DNA of 64,000 bases, taken from contig QJPP01001594.1 of NCBI GenBank assembly GCA_003996215.1, positions 186,001 to 250,000 of the forward strand. The letters run 5' to 3'. The notes beneath the pieces are model-generated. The model was not told the DNA's origin. It was given only the letters and a program-made list of their open reading frames with translations, and did no database searches. The first letter of the stretch is position 1, and the number at the start of each line of letters is the position of its first letter. The stretch is from Jaltomata sinuosa. Its lineage: Eukaryota > Streptophyta > Magnoliopsida > Solanales > Solanaceae. The translations under genes were made by a program, and so were the position numbers. Positions 33,402-43,315 of this stretch are shown here, one piece after another.

Positions 33402-33696
33402 AATATTCCAAGCCTGTTAAAAGGCTTCTGGTGTCATAGTAGGGAGGCCTGCACCCCCAACCGGTGTCGCCTCCTCCTGCGCCTCACCATCTTCAGCCAC
33501 AACTTCTACATCTTCAGCAACATGTTCCTGAGGTGGGGGGAGGGGTCGCTTCATGCTCTTCAGCAGCTGCTCGAGCTCCACCCCTGGTGGGTGCGGCTCT
33601 ACCTCGTTCTCTACCCCTTCCCCTGCCTCTACCATGGAAAGCCAGGCCCACTGTTGGGATCGCTGCTCTAGCTCTAATGTTCCTTGTGTTAACCAT
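33402..33696 (-). pseudogene. Gag N-terminal leader (element 5)
   Basis: Starts at ATG 33696 with MVNTRNIRARAA and an Arg/Gly-rich run (HGRGRGRGRERGRAAPTRGG). A frameshift near 33510 moves on to EEATPVGGAGLPTMTPEAF, and a stop follows near 33416. The leader is the same type as in element 2. Confidence 0.75.
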
Positions 33697-33899
33697 CTGC
33701 GGGCAGAAGATTGAATGAGATTAGATACCAATTTGTATCACCAGATACCAATTGGAATCAAGTTATAGCACGAAGGAAAGAAAGAAGAGATAGTTTTCCT
33801 AAAGCCCCATAGCCTCTCGAAGAAAAGTACGAATGTCTCCGCACCGTTTCGCAAGACTCTACTAGACCTGTTTGGTACGACAAGATCAACGAACCTAGG

Positions 33900-33911
33900 G
33901 CTCTGATACCA
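33900..33911 (-). other. Primer-binding site, tRNA-iMet (element 5)
   Basis: Reverse complement TGGTATCAGAGC, followed by CCTAGGTTCG, four bases inside the 5' LTR border at 33916. A perfect match to the usual initiator Met tRNA primer sequence. Confidence 0.9.
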
Positions 33912-33915
33912 TCTT

Positions 33916-36118
33916 TGTCATGACCCAGACCATCGTGAGTGACACCCACCCAACCCCCGGATGAGCGAACCAGTAGAGTTCAATCCTTAGCCTAGACTAA
34001 CAGCCTAAAACCAGCAAACAGAAAATAAACTAGCAATTCAAATAATGCGAAAGGCCTTTCATTGAAATAAAACCTGCGGAAATTCCCCTAGAATATGAAA
34101 GTCATCGTACCAAATACTACCAATACTAGAGTACGGGGATGCAACCCCAAAACTTAAAACAATAAAGAGATAGTCTAAGCCCAAAATAATTGGGCTACAA
34201 CTCAAAGATAAACACCAAGGCGGCTTAGTCGAATAGCTCACCCTTGATATCTGGAACAGTCCGGCTTACAAGTGAGGTCGTGCGTCAACCACCAGAAGAT
34301 TTCCTGTACTCACAAGAAAAATAAGCAAGTGCAGTATCAGTACACAACCACCGTGTACTGGTAGGATCATCAGCCAGTTCCAAATCAAATAGTGTATAAT
34401 CAGTACAACAAATCAAGTATAAGTACGGAAAACATGCAACAAGTCAATAGGCTCTCCTAGACTACAAGTCTCTACCTAGCTTGTTCCCGCATGAAATCCA
34501 CCTTTCATAACTCTAAACAACAATCACAGAATCAATAAATCATCCTTTTTGTCTAGCCCGGACCCACCCTGGGATCCCTTCTAAACAATACCTAAGTGTT
34601 AAACAGACAACCCGACCTAATCCAAGACCAACTCAACAGATATAACAGGATTCTCGGTCAGTCAAGGACCACCAATGAATATCACAATTCAATAAAACAG
34701 TACGGTCCACTCACGGAACCAATAACAGTCAATGCAATGCAACAATATCAATGCAATGATGCAGTAAAATAAATCCGTACAAGGCGTGGTACCCGAGCCA
34801 ACCATTTGTTATACCCGTACCAGGCGTGGTACATATGCCAACCGTTAGTATACCCATACCAGGCGTGGTACCCGAGCCAACCGAATGTCAATAATCCACA
34901 GTCAAATAATGAATAAACAACTTGTAAACCAACAAGCAACACACCGTTCAATTCACAGACTGTAAAACATAAACAGGACCTTTAAACATTCTACACAATT
35001 CCTCTAAGCCATGCAATTCATAAACACTTAGATAAGAGTACAAAATATACAACATTCACAGGAATCGTAAGCCATCACATACCTCAAAATGATCCAAGAT
35101 CTACTCAACCCGAGCTTTCCCATGTTCCGAATTCCTTTCTCGTTCTTGGTCTAAAACAATATACAAGTACTCAAATTAACAAACAAGGCCTGCACATTAC
35201 CCAGATTACACCAAATTCCAGACCCCCCAGGCCACCCATGATCATCCTACCCTTTTTCTCGGGCTTTCCTCCATTAATTTCCCTAGTTTTATCATTTTCA
35301 TGGATAAAATTAGATAATTAAACAACATACGATCATAATACCTTACTTTTAACAATACCCAAGAACTTTCATGCCTAGAATCCCCCTTCTTCCCCGGATT
35401 CTACCATCCCTAGGTTATTCCAACCTTTCCCCAAGTTCCCTCCTAGCAATTATACCGCGTAGGAAAAGTAGTACGAAGTTTGGGGAGTAGAATCATTACC
35501 TTTAGGATGAAAAATAGTGGAAAACTGGTAGAAATCTCCCAAAATCTCCCCCTTCTTCTCCCAAAATGTTTTAAGAAAAACTGAACTATTTTGGTGAAGT
35601 TTTTGCATTAAATCCCGTCACGCTCCACTATAGCAGTCTGCTCCGCTGTAGCGGTACCGCCGTAGCAGAGTCATCCGCTATGGCGGAGGCTGACCGACGT
35701 TGACTTTCGCTGTAGCAGTAATTTCTTCGCTACAACGGAGCTCGCTATGGCGGAGTGTCAACCGATATACACGGGACAGAAAGTCGTAAAACCTCCAAAA
35801 CTAGTCTATTTTACAACACACTTATTTTCCCGATGTCCCAGAATAATCTCTTCACGTCAACCTCAATTTCGGGTGTTCTACTTACCCGAATTCGATTTCG
35901 AAAAGTTCCTCGGACTCTTTTATGTGTTAGCTACGAGGAAAACTAGCTCACCACAAGACATAGAACCCAATCCTTACCCAAATTGCCCTAGACTCCACCT
36001 CGCTCCAAATTCGGTCGAGGCTAGCCTAGCCCAGAATTTCAAACCCCAAACCCGGAGTTTTCTAACTCTAAAACTTGGCACGATTGGGCTACCCGTAATG
36101 ACAGACCCAGTCACTACA
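33916..36118 (-). repeat. 5' LTR of element 5
   Basis: 2,203 bases, TGTCATGACCC at the left edge and GTCACTACA at the right. It contains three GTACC hairpin units (34775-34890), a degraded hairpin (about 35550-35600) and the CTATAGCGG cluster (35625-35760). It would drive leftward transcription. The ORFs inside it are chance. Confidence 0.92.
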
Positions 36119-36475
36119 GGTTTGTCCCCATCAAACATTTTTTTTGGCTCTGTAACTGGGGTTCCTTATACCCCTCTAGCTCTGTCTTTTCTCCCGTTTA
36201 TGTCCCTAGTTAACTATGTTGCATATTCTTTGTGCTATATTCTTGCTTGTTATTTGTTGTATATGTGTATGCTCTTGTTTCTTTTTTATTATGACAAAGA
36301 GGGAGAAGTGCTACACAAATTCAAGAAAAGGAGAAACTCTCAAAATTTGGCCAAGTAGAAAGCAAGGGGGGTCTAAAATTAGAGCACCAAGAAAGAGGGA
36401 GTCCAACCAATACACAGGGAATTCTACTACATATGAATTTGCGTTCTTAATTGTCATTATCGAAAAAGAGGAGAT
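36119..36475 (+). other. Copia 3' region and polypurine tract, resumed after nested insertion
   Basis: Continuation of the copia element split by element 5. It ends TTGTCATTATCGAAAAAGAG followed by GAGAT and the LTR start, the copia polypurine-tract arrangement. A related motif, ATGACAAAGAGGGAGAAGTG, occurs at about 36291. Short hydrophobic stretches (LCAIFLLVICCICVCSCFFF near 36225) are present in one frame, but stops prevent calling an env-like membrane protein. Confidence 0.7.
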
Positions 36476-37476
36476 TGTTAGCCTCAAAAAATTACCTATG
36501 ACTGGTTTCACTACTGGCAATCTAATCCAAAGATTTATTACAGGCAAAAATAAATAACAAACACGGGAGTATCAACGAAGATCAATCAAAATTACATTAG
36601 GCAAGAGGATCATAAGTCACAAAGTACTCATGTCCATGATTCAAGGAGATCACATGTCACAATTGCGAAATCCTTGATTTAAGAAAGATGAAGAAAACCA
36701 TATCTCAAGTCACGATTGAGTAAATCAAATCATGGAATTCATGTATGGCAAGAAAGAAAGCAGATCAAATCACATCTCCACACAAGGAAGATTATCCAGA
36801 TCACAGAAGGAAGAAGAATCAAAGACATATCAGATATGGACGTGATTAGTTGACGATACTCAATCAGAGAATTAATTTAGATTCTTGATTGAATGAAAAT
36901 TCCTGGGTTTTCTTTTTTAGAGCAAAAGTAGACCTACCTGCTCAATTATAAAAGCCAACAAGACCATAAGAAGCACATTGTCTTGCTTTTATCTTTAATC
37001 ATACTTTATACTCACTAGAGTTTACAATTGTGACCAAAAAAAAAGAGTCAGTACTAGTTATACAGGTAGAGACTGTGTCAACATTGTAAACTGAAGAAGA
37101 AAATTTGTGATTGTCAAGGAAAAATCATTTGTAACCTCAACTTTTCAAAAAACGCTAAAGGAAACCCTTGAAACCCAAAGGGACTGGACTAGGAACCACA
37201 ATAGTGATTCAAACTAGGATAAAACTCTATGTTCTTCTTTACATTCTCTCTTTACAAGTTATTATTTTATACTCTATCGAACTAACTTGCAAGTGAGTTG
37301 AATAGTGCGTAGCCACAGTCGACTTGGATAAAAAAAAAATTAATTCACCCTCCTCTTGACTTTCAAGATTTTCCATGTTAAATACTTATGTGTATTTACT
37401 TTTCATAATTTAACTTCTTGCATAGTTGCTTAAAGAACCAGATTCTTTGAGTGCTTAGGATGCAACCAAATTGACA
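36476..37476 (+). repeat. Copia LTR, shared between two tandem copies
   Basis: 1,001 bases from TGTTAGCC to TTGACA. A polypurine tract lies just upstream and a PBS just downstream, so it acts as the 3' LTR of the copy to the left and the 5' LTR of the copy to the right. No second copy of this LTR lies in the window, so divergence cannot be estimated. Confidence 0.85.
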
Positions 37477-37478
37477 AG

Positions 37479-37489
37479 TGGTATCAGAG
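37479..37489 (+). other. Primer-binding site of second copia copy
   Basis: TGGTATCAGAG two bases after the LTR end, complementary to the initiator Met tRNA 3' end. It shows that the LTR to the left also serves a downstream element. Confidence 0.88.
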
Positions 37490-38215
37490 TCAGTTCTTTC
37501 AATAAAGGCTAGCATATTGAAAGACTGATAATAGTTGTACCTCCTGAAGCTCAAGAAGGTTTATCTATCACAAGATCACCTTATTTCAATGATATTTACT
37601 ATGAACGATGAAAAGAAAGAATACACGACTACATCATAGGTGAAGATCTTGAATCATGAGACATCATCATGGAAGACCTCAAAATCTCTTATTGCACCGA
37701 TGACAAGGAGATGAAGAAGACATTTTCCAAGAGGAGAAATGAATATAATAATAATGAAATCAAGGCCATCAAGAAGAATGTCAAGGAAAAAAATTGCTCG
37801 CTTACAACATAGGTCCCGCTGTAGCAACTTCATGCACGATTGCCAAAGAAAGATGAGACACTCTCCAAAATAGGTATGAAAAATCTTCAAAAAATTGAAC
37901 TAAAAGAAAAGGAGACGACGAATTTATCCTTAACAGGAGGAGCCAAATTAAGAAGAAGAAAGAGGCCATAATATACTCAAATCCTGACGCAAGGATAGAT
38001 AAAGACCGTGACAGAGTAAATTTCTCACAGCTCGAACATATACTAAATACATGCTAGGAAATTATGACAGAGTAAATCAAAGCCTTCCAAAAAGCCCACA
38101 CTGACAGAGACAAGCTAATAATGAAAGACTACTCAACTTTGAGGTCAAAACACAAGAAATTGTCAAGAATGGCTAATGATCTAACAACTCTCGCCTTTGT
38201 TGGGGATGATCGTTG
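37490..38215 (+). pseudogene. Copia gag remnant
   Basis: Reading through stops, the region shows typical copia gag blocks: SITRSPYFNDIYYER-like text near 37565-37615, HDYIIGEDLE near 37620-37650, then TAKE-x-x-DTL near 37845. Around 38060-38190 comes MTE-IKAFQKAHTDRDKLIM with NDLTTLAFVGDD, which fits the gag C-terminal region. The sequence then changes at about 38215, so the rest of this copy (knuckle, integrase, RT) is missing. It belongs to the same family as the split copia element through the shared LTR. Confidence 0.65.
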
Positions 38216-39024
38216 ATAGTTACTACGTATTTTCCCATACTCATGCTACACTTCTGCATGTTGCACGCAGATATGGATCCGAATGCAAATGACGTTCGCG
38301 AGTGAGATCATGAGTTGATATTTAGTTCTAAGTGTGAGTCACTTCCTGTAGTGTCTATGAAGTTTTTAAATCTTTAATTTTCTTATTAAACGTACATTCT
38401 AGACATTTTATGCATTTTCTTTTGAGATTTATATTTAATTTCTTATTTTTTGTAGATCATGATTTGTGATATCCGTCCTTGTCCCATTCAGACTTCTACT
38501 ATATTAGCTATTGTCGTCGTCTGTTTTATTCTTTTGTTAGAATTTAATTAACAGTTACTATTGAGAATGTATTTAATTTGGTTAATGTATCTTCGTTCGC
38601 CCAACGTGAAAATGATTGGGTTGCGTACGTATAACTTGAATCATGACATTATAGCATATATGTGGACTTAGACTTGAGCTAGTATTTAAACTTAGAGTTG
38701 AGCTAGTAAAATTGAAGGAGTCTTTACTTTAAACTTTCTTTGTGTTAATTTTTTTTTTGGATAGTTAATATAGGAGTAAATCTTAAGATTAAATGAGAGC
38801 TTGTTCCACTTGAGTTGCTTTTAGATAACTAGTAAAAAGCTTGTTGCATAACAACAAAAGTTGATTTATCCAAAAGTCTCCCGGTCAAACACTCTTTTGG
38901 AAAAGCTTTCTGCATCTCAAACCCGACATATTAGGGGAAATAATCTCTTGTGACCACTTATAAATTGAATTAAAGAAAATGATTTTTTTCAAATTCTTAT
39001 ATGTAAAAATGAAGATTTCTTGTA
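38216..39024. other. Unassigned region, possible gypsy LTR tail
   Basis: About 800 AT-rich bases. The text near 38530-38660 (GTTCGCCCAACGTG ... TTGGGTTGCGTACG) vaguely resembles the outer end of a gypsy LTR. Nothing firm. Confidence 0.3.
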
Positions 39025-39672
39025 AAAGGGATAACAATAGCAATAACAACAACAACATCCAGTATAGTCCCACAAAGTAGGGTCTACAGAGGATTGAGTG
39101 TATGCAGACTTGACCTCTAACTTAGAGGTAGAGAGACTATTTTTGATAGACCCCCGACCCAATATAAAAATAATCTAGAAAAGAAAGTAATGAATATTAA
39201 AGAAACAACAGACTATAATAAATCAACAAATAGTAGCAGAGCAATACAACAACAAAATAATACTATAATCAACCTACATGAAACAATAGATAACAATAGG
39301 AATGGAAGAACAAGAAACAAGAGTAATACTATGACTACTAGAATGGACAACAAGTCAATAAACTCCTACCTACTAGTATTGACACACTCCTACCTACTAC
39401 TTTTCTATCCTAATATGTGTCCTTCACCCCTTCCTATCTAAGGTCATCTCCTAGGAGAGCTGCAATTGCGTCATGTCCTGTCTAATCACCTCCTCCCCCT
39501 CCCAATACTTCTTCGGTCTACCTCTGCCTCTTTTAAATTCATCCATAGCTAACCTCTCACACCTCCGCACTGAAACATCTGTGCATCTCCTCATCACAGG
39601 TCTAAACCATCTCAATCTCGTTTTCCGCATCTTGACTTGCACTGAAACCACTACCTCTTGTAAAAAAGACAT
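39025..39672 (-). pseudogene. LINE (RTE-type) 3' end
   Basis: 5'-truncated non-LTR retrotransposon on the minus strand. 39672-39451 encodes the C-terminal tail of an RTE-like reverse transcriptase (RLRWFRPVMRRCTDVSVRRC, FKRGRGRPKKYWEGEEVIRQ, DMTQLQLS), with a small insertion in the usual KYW-x-EVIRQDM stretch. The 3' UTR follows (39450-39060) and ends in GTTGTTGTTGTTATTGCTAT, the TTG-rich tail used by RTE LINEs and by SINEs that borrow their machinery in Solanaceae. 5' truncation is the normal outcome of target-primed reverse transcription. Confidence 0.8.
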
Positions 39673-39877
39673 AAAATTAAAAACAAATTTATAAAGGACA
39701 CAAAATCAAATCTCTCGACATAGCATGTAAAGATTGTTAATCTATATAGAAGAGTTAAATAACGCGCATTTGAATTAACTACTTCAAATCTTGTTTATCT
39801 CTAAGATAAAATACGTCAAATCACAAAGGAAGGAAAAATAAAAAAGAGAAAAGGAGAGTTACATTGGGGGAGGGGAG

Positions 39878-42515
39878 TGGGGGAATTTGGGACAACTACA
39901 CAAATGCCCTTTAAAGGGAGTGGCTTTGCATTTTTGCCCCCCATAAAAATGGTCTTACAAAAATAATCTTCCTTGTTTTTATGTATGGAGCAACTACCTT
40001 TTTGTCCATCTACACCTCAAATATTTTTAAATAACTCTCAATGCTCATTTGTCTCTCAACTTTTATATATATTTCTTTTTCTCTTTTTTCTTTTCTTTTT
40101 TTTATTTCTATTTTTTCTTTTTTCTTTTTTCTTTTTTTTATTTCTATTTTTTCTTTTTTCTTTTTTTTACTTTTTTTCTTAACCTTTATTTTTCTTTTAT
40201 TTTTTGTTTTATTCTTTCTTCTACGTTTTTTTCTTTTTTCTCAATCTTTTTTTTTCTTTTCTCCTCTCAATTCTATTTTTTCTCCTTTTATTTTTTATTT
40301 TTTTATTTTTTTTATTTTTCTCAACCTTTATTTTTTGTTGTCTTTTTTTCTTCATTTTTTTCTTTTTTTCTCAATATTTATTTTTTTCTCTCAACTTCTA
40401 TTTTTTTATTTTTTCTTTGGTTTTTAATTTTTCTTTTCTCTTTTTTTAATCAATTTTTTCGACCTTTATTTTTTTTATGAGATGTTCTATAATTCTTGCT
40501 TTAGAGGCAAGACTTAGCCCAAAGACTTTCAAACAACAAATTACGCCCATGAGCAAGACTTGACACTAGTATATTGTGTCTTGATTTATGAGATGTTTTA
40601 TAACACTTGCCTCAGAGGCAAGACTTAGCCTAAGGACCTCTCAAAAAATACAAGTTACGCTCCATGGGCAAGAGTTCACACTACTTCATTATGTCTAAAA
40701 TTATGAGATACTCTATAACTCTTGCCTTAGAGGCAAGACTTAGCTCAAGGATTTTCAAACAACAAGTTATGCCCCACAAGCAAGACTTGACACTACCTCA
40801 TTGTGTCTTGATTTATGAGACATTCTATAACTCTTGCCTTAGAGACAAGACTTAGCCCAAGGACTTTCAAACAACAAGTTACGCCCCATGGGCAAGAGTT
40901 GACACTATCATATTGTGTTTGATTTATGAGATACTCTATAACGCTTGCCTAAGAGGCAAGACTTAGCCCAAGGACTTCCAAATAACAAATTACGCCCCAT
41001 GGGCAAGAGTTGACACTACCACATTGTGTCCTGATTTATGTGATGCTCTATAACTCTTGCCTTAAAGGCAAAACTTAGCTCAAAGATTTTCAAACAACAA
41101 GTTACGCCTCATTGGCAAGAGTTGACACTATCACATTATGTCTTGATCATGAGATGCTCTATAACGTTTGCCTTAGAGGCAAGACTTAGCCTAAGGACCT
41201 CTCAAAAAATACAAGTTACGCTACATGGGCAAGAGTTCACACTACTTCATTATGTCTAAAATTATGAGATACTTTATAACTCTTGCCTTAGAGGCAAGAC
41301 TTAGCTCAAGGATTTTCAAACAACAAGTTATGCCCCACGAGCAAGACTTGACACTACCTCATTGTGTCTTGATTTATGAGACATTCTATAACTCTTGCCT
41401 TAGAGACAAGACTTAGCCCAAGGACTTTCAAACAACAAGTTACGCCCCATGGGCAAGAGTTGACACTATCATATTGTGCTTGATTTATGAGATACTCTAT
41501 AACGCTTGCCTAAGAGGCAAGACTTAGCCCAAGGACTTCCAAATAACAAATTACGCCCCATGGGCAAGAGTTGACACTACCACATTGTGTCTTGATTTAT
41601 GCGATGCTCTATAACTCTTGCCTTAGAGGCAAAACTTAGCTCAAAGACTTTCAAACAACAAGTTACGCCTCATTGGCAAGAGTTGACACTATCACATTAT
41701 GTCTTGATCATGAGATGCTCTATAACGTTTGCCTTAGAGGCAAGACTTAGCCCAAGGGCCTCCCAAAAAACAAGTTATGCCCCATGGGCAAGAGTTAACA
41801 CTACTTCATTGTGTCTTAATTTATGAGATCCTCTATAACTCTTACCTTAGAGGTAAGACTTAGCTCAAGAATTTTTCAAACAACAAGTTATGCCCCTTGA
41901 GCAAGGCTTGACATTATCTCATTGTGTCTTGATTTATGAGATGTTCTATAACATTTGTCTTAGAGGCAAGACTTGTTCCAAAGGACTTCTAAACAACAAA
42001 GCACGCTCTTAAGTTTACTTTGATTTCAAAGAAAGAATATATTCTTTGCGGGTTATCCAACTTTTTGTTCATTAGCAAAAAATAATAGAGGTTAAGAAAA
42101 AAGAAAAAAAGAGAAAAGGAAAAAATAAAGATTAAAAAAAACAAAAAAAAATAAAAGTTGAAAAAAAAAGAAAAAAGAGAAAAAAAATAAAAAAAGAGAA
42201 AAAAAAAAAAAAAAAAAGGTTGAGAAAAAAAAAACAAAAAAAAAGTTAAGAAAAAAAAAGAAAATAAAGGTCGAGAAAAAAGAAAACGATAATTAAAAAA
42301 ATTGAGAAAAAAGAAAAAAGATAAAAAAGAAAAATGAAAAATTAAAAGTTGAGAGACAAATGAACATGGAGAGTTATGGTGTAGAGGGGCAAAAATGTAT
42401 ATGTTCTATACATAAAAGGAAGGAAGGGTATTTTTTAAAGACTTTCCTTATGAGGGGCATAAATTGAAGACCACTCACTTTTGAGGGCACTCCATGTAAT
42501 TTTCTGGGGGAATTT
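39878..42515. mobile_element. Foldback Mutator-like element with internal tandem array
   Basis: Element body 39889-42504, flanked by an 11-bp direct repeat TGGGGGAATTT at 39878-39888 and 42505-42515. The ends are inverted: GGGACAACTACACAAATGCCC-like text on the left pairs with GTAATTTTC preceded by the complement of CTACACC, ATTTGTCTCTCAACTTTTA and similar blocks on the right (42330-42504). Each terminal repeat runs inward into a T/C-rich arm on the left (40060-40475) and an A/G-rich arm on the right (42080-42345). The core is a 112-bp tandem array. No transposase is present. The 9-11 bp duplication and the terminal type suggest a non-autonomous MULE; 'foldback' describes its shape. Confidence 0.82.
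40479..42003. repeat. Tandem array of ~112-bp units with 561-bp higher-order repeat
   Basis: Fourteen units start at 40479, 40590, 40705, 40817, 40928, 41040, 41151, 41266, 41378, 41489, 41601, 41712, 41825 and 41938 (lengths 111-115; the last is partial). The typical start is GAGATGCTCTATAACTCTTG. Each unit has a hairpin CTTGCC-TTAGA-GGCAAG, and many contain the palindrome GCCCATGGGC. Units 2-6 and 7-11 match position by position, including unit lengths 115/112/111/112/111, giving a five-unit period of exactly 561. The small repeated ORFs in the array (for example 40664-40855 and 41225-41416) are by-products of this periodicity. Confidence 0.92.
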
Positions 42516-43051
42516 CATATGTAGACTCTCACTTCTGCATCCCGAATTCAGGAAAAGCGAAAAAGCAATTTAACTTCTATAGTGCAATAAAAAAGTTTAA
42601 GCTAGCAGGCCATTTAACACGTAATTATAAGTAAATAGTGAATTTGTCCACGCTTTGCGTGGGCTTATATATCAGTAGTTAGCTCACTTTCAATAAAGTT
42701 ATAAGTTACTATTTTGTACCAGAAGAAATTATAAACTTATAACAATCAGAAATTCTTATAAAGTACAAAATAAGGAGAAATTATAGAGAGAACATACAAA
42801 AAATAAATAATGCAACATTATTTTCATGACCTTAATCATTAAAAAATAGAAGAAAAAAATACGAAATCAATGCACAATGTTCTGAGCTCTTGTCGAAATT
42901 TACTCCTACAAGTTGATCTCCACTCAATAGCCGTCATCTTATTCTTTAAATTAGACTAAAGTATGAATGTAATAACCACCAAAAACATAATAAATTAAAA
43001 GGTTTAATGTGTGATCATTTCTAGAATGTCTATTTATAGGACTATAATATA
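42516..43051. other. AT-rich DNA with Helitron-like hairpin
   Basis: No gene seen. At 42648-42662 a perfect hairpin CCACGC-TTT-GCGTGG is followed by GCTTATATATCAGTAG, reminiscent of a Helitron 3' end, but the expected CTRR terminus is not clear. Confidence 0.3.
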
Positions 43052-43313
43052 CTCCCTCCGTCCATCTTTACTTGTCCACTATACTAAAAATAGATGTCCA
43101 ACAATACTTGTCCAATTTATAAATCAAGAGATAAGTTTACATTTAGTTCCTAATTTACCTTTATCATTAATTATAGTCATTTTTCTATTACATTTTTCAA
43201 GACATTGTATTTATTATATTCAAAGGGTGATATGGTAAAATTACGCTTCTATTTATAATTTCTTAAGAAATGTGCAAAGTTAATAGTGGACAAGTATTGT
43301 TGGATGAAGGGAG
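43052..43313. mobile_element. Stowaway MITE 1
   Basis: 262 bases with terminal inverted repeats CTCCCTCCGTCC... and ...GGATGAAGGGAG, extending inward (ACTTGTCCACTAT / ATAGTGGACAAGT), flanked by TA on both sides (43050-43051, 43314-43315). A Tc1/mariner-type non-autonomous element without coding capacity. Confidence 0.92.
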
Positions 43314-43315
43314 TA

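Larger units (their letters stand above)
26499..36118 (-). mobile_element. Full-length Ty3/gypsy element 5 (family A), nested in copia
   Basis: Complete minus-strand chromovirus-type element of 9.62 kb. LTRs are 26499-28733 and 33916-36118, both with TG/CA ends in plus reading and TGTxGTGAC at the element start. Flanks are CGTTT (26494-26498) and GGTTT (36119-36123), a 5-bp target duplication with one mismatch. PBS at 33900-33911, polypurine tract beside 28733. The flanking DNA on both sides belongs to one copia element, so this insertion is the younger. About 16 differences by eye in the first ~270 LTR bases suggest roughly 6% LTR divergence. Confidence 0.95.

Noticed and set aside
33464..33718. 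Plus-strand 84-codon Pro/Leu-rich ORF
   Set aside because: Antisense shadow of the Arg/Gly-rich gag leader of element 5.
35747..36358. 203-codon plus-strand ORF crossing the right border of element 5
   Set aside because: It runs from antisense LTR text into copia 3' sequence across the insertion border, so it cannot be an ancestral gene.
39973..40480. Overlapping ORFs of up to 143 codons rich in Phe, Leu and Ser that look like membrane proteins
   Set aside because: They translate a T/C-rich simple tract that is one arm of the foldback element; all three frames are open because T-rich DNA lacks stops. The matching minus-strand ORF at 41989-42237 has the same cause.
40664..41416. Two nearly identical 63-codon ORFs 561 bases apart, suggesting a duplicated small gene
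   Set aside because: They are an effect of the five-unit higher-order repeat; the frame crosses repeat units and shows no protein-like composition.
40479..42003. Possible CRISPR array (regular repeats with palindromic parts)
   Set aside because: Whole units are repeated without unique spacers, the setting is a plant nuclear genome, and no cas genes exist.
42648..42680. Definite Helitron 3' end
   Set aside because: The hairpin is good but the CTRR terminus and T target are not clear and no 5' TC end was found; kept only as a weak note.
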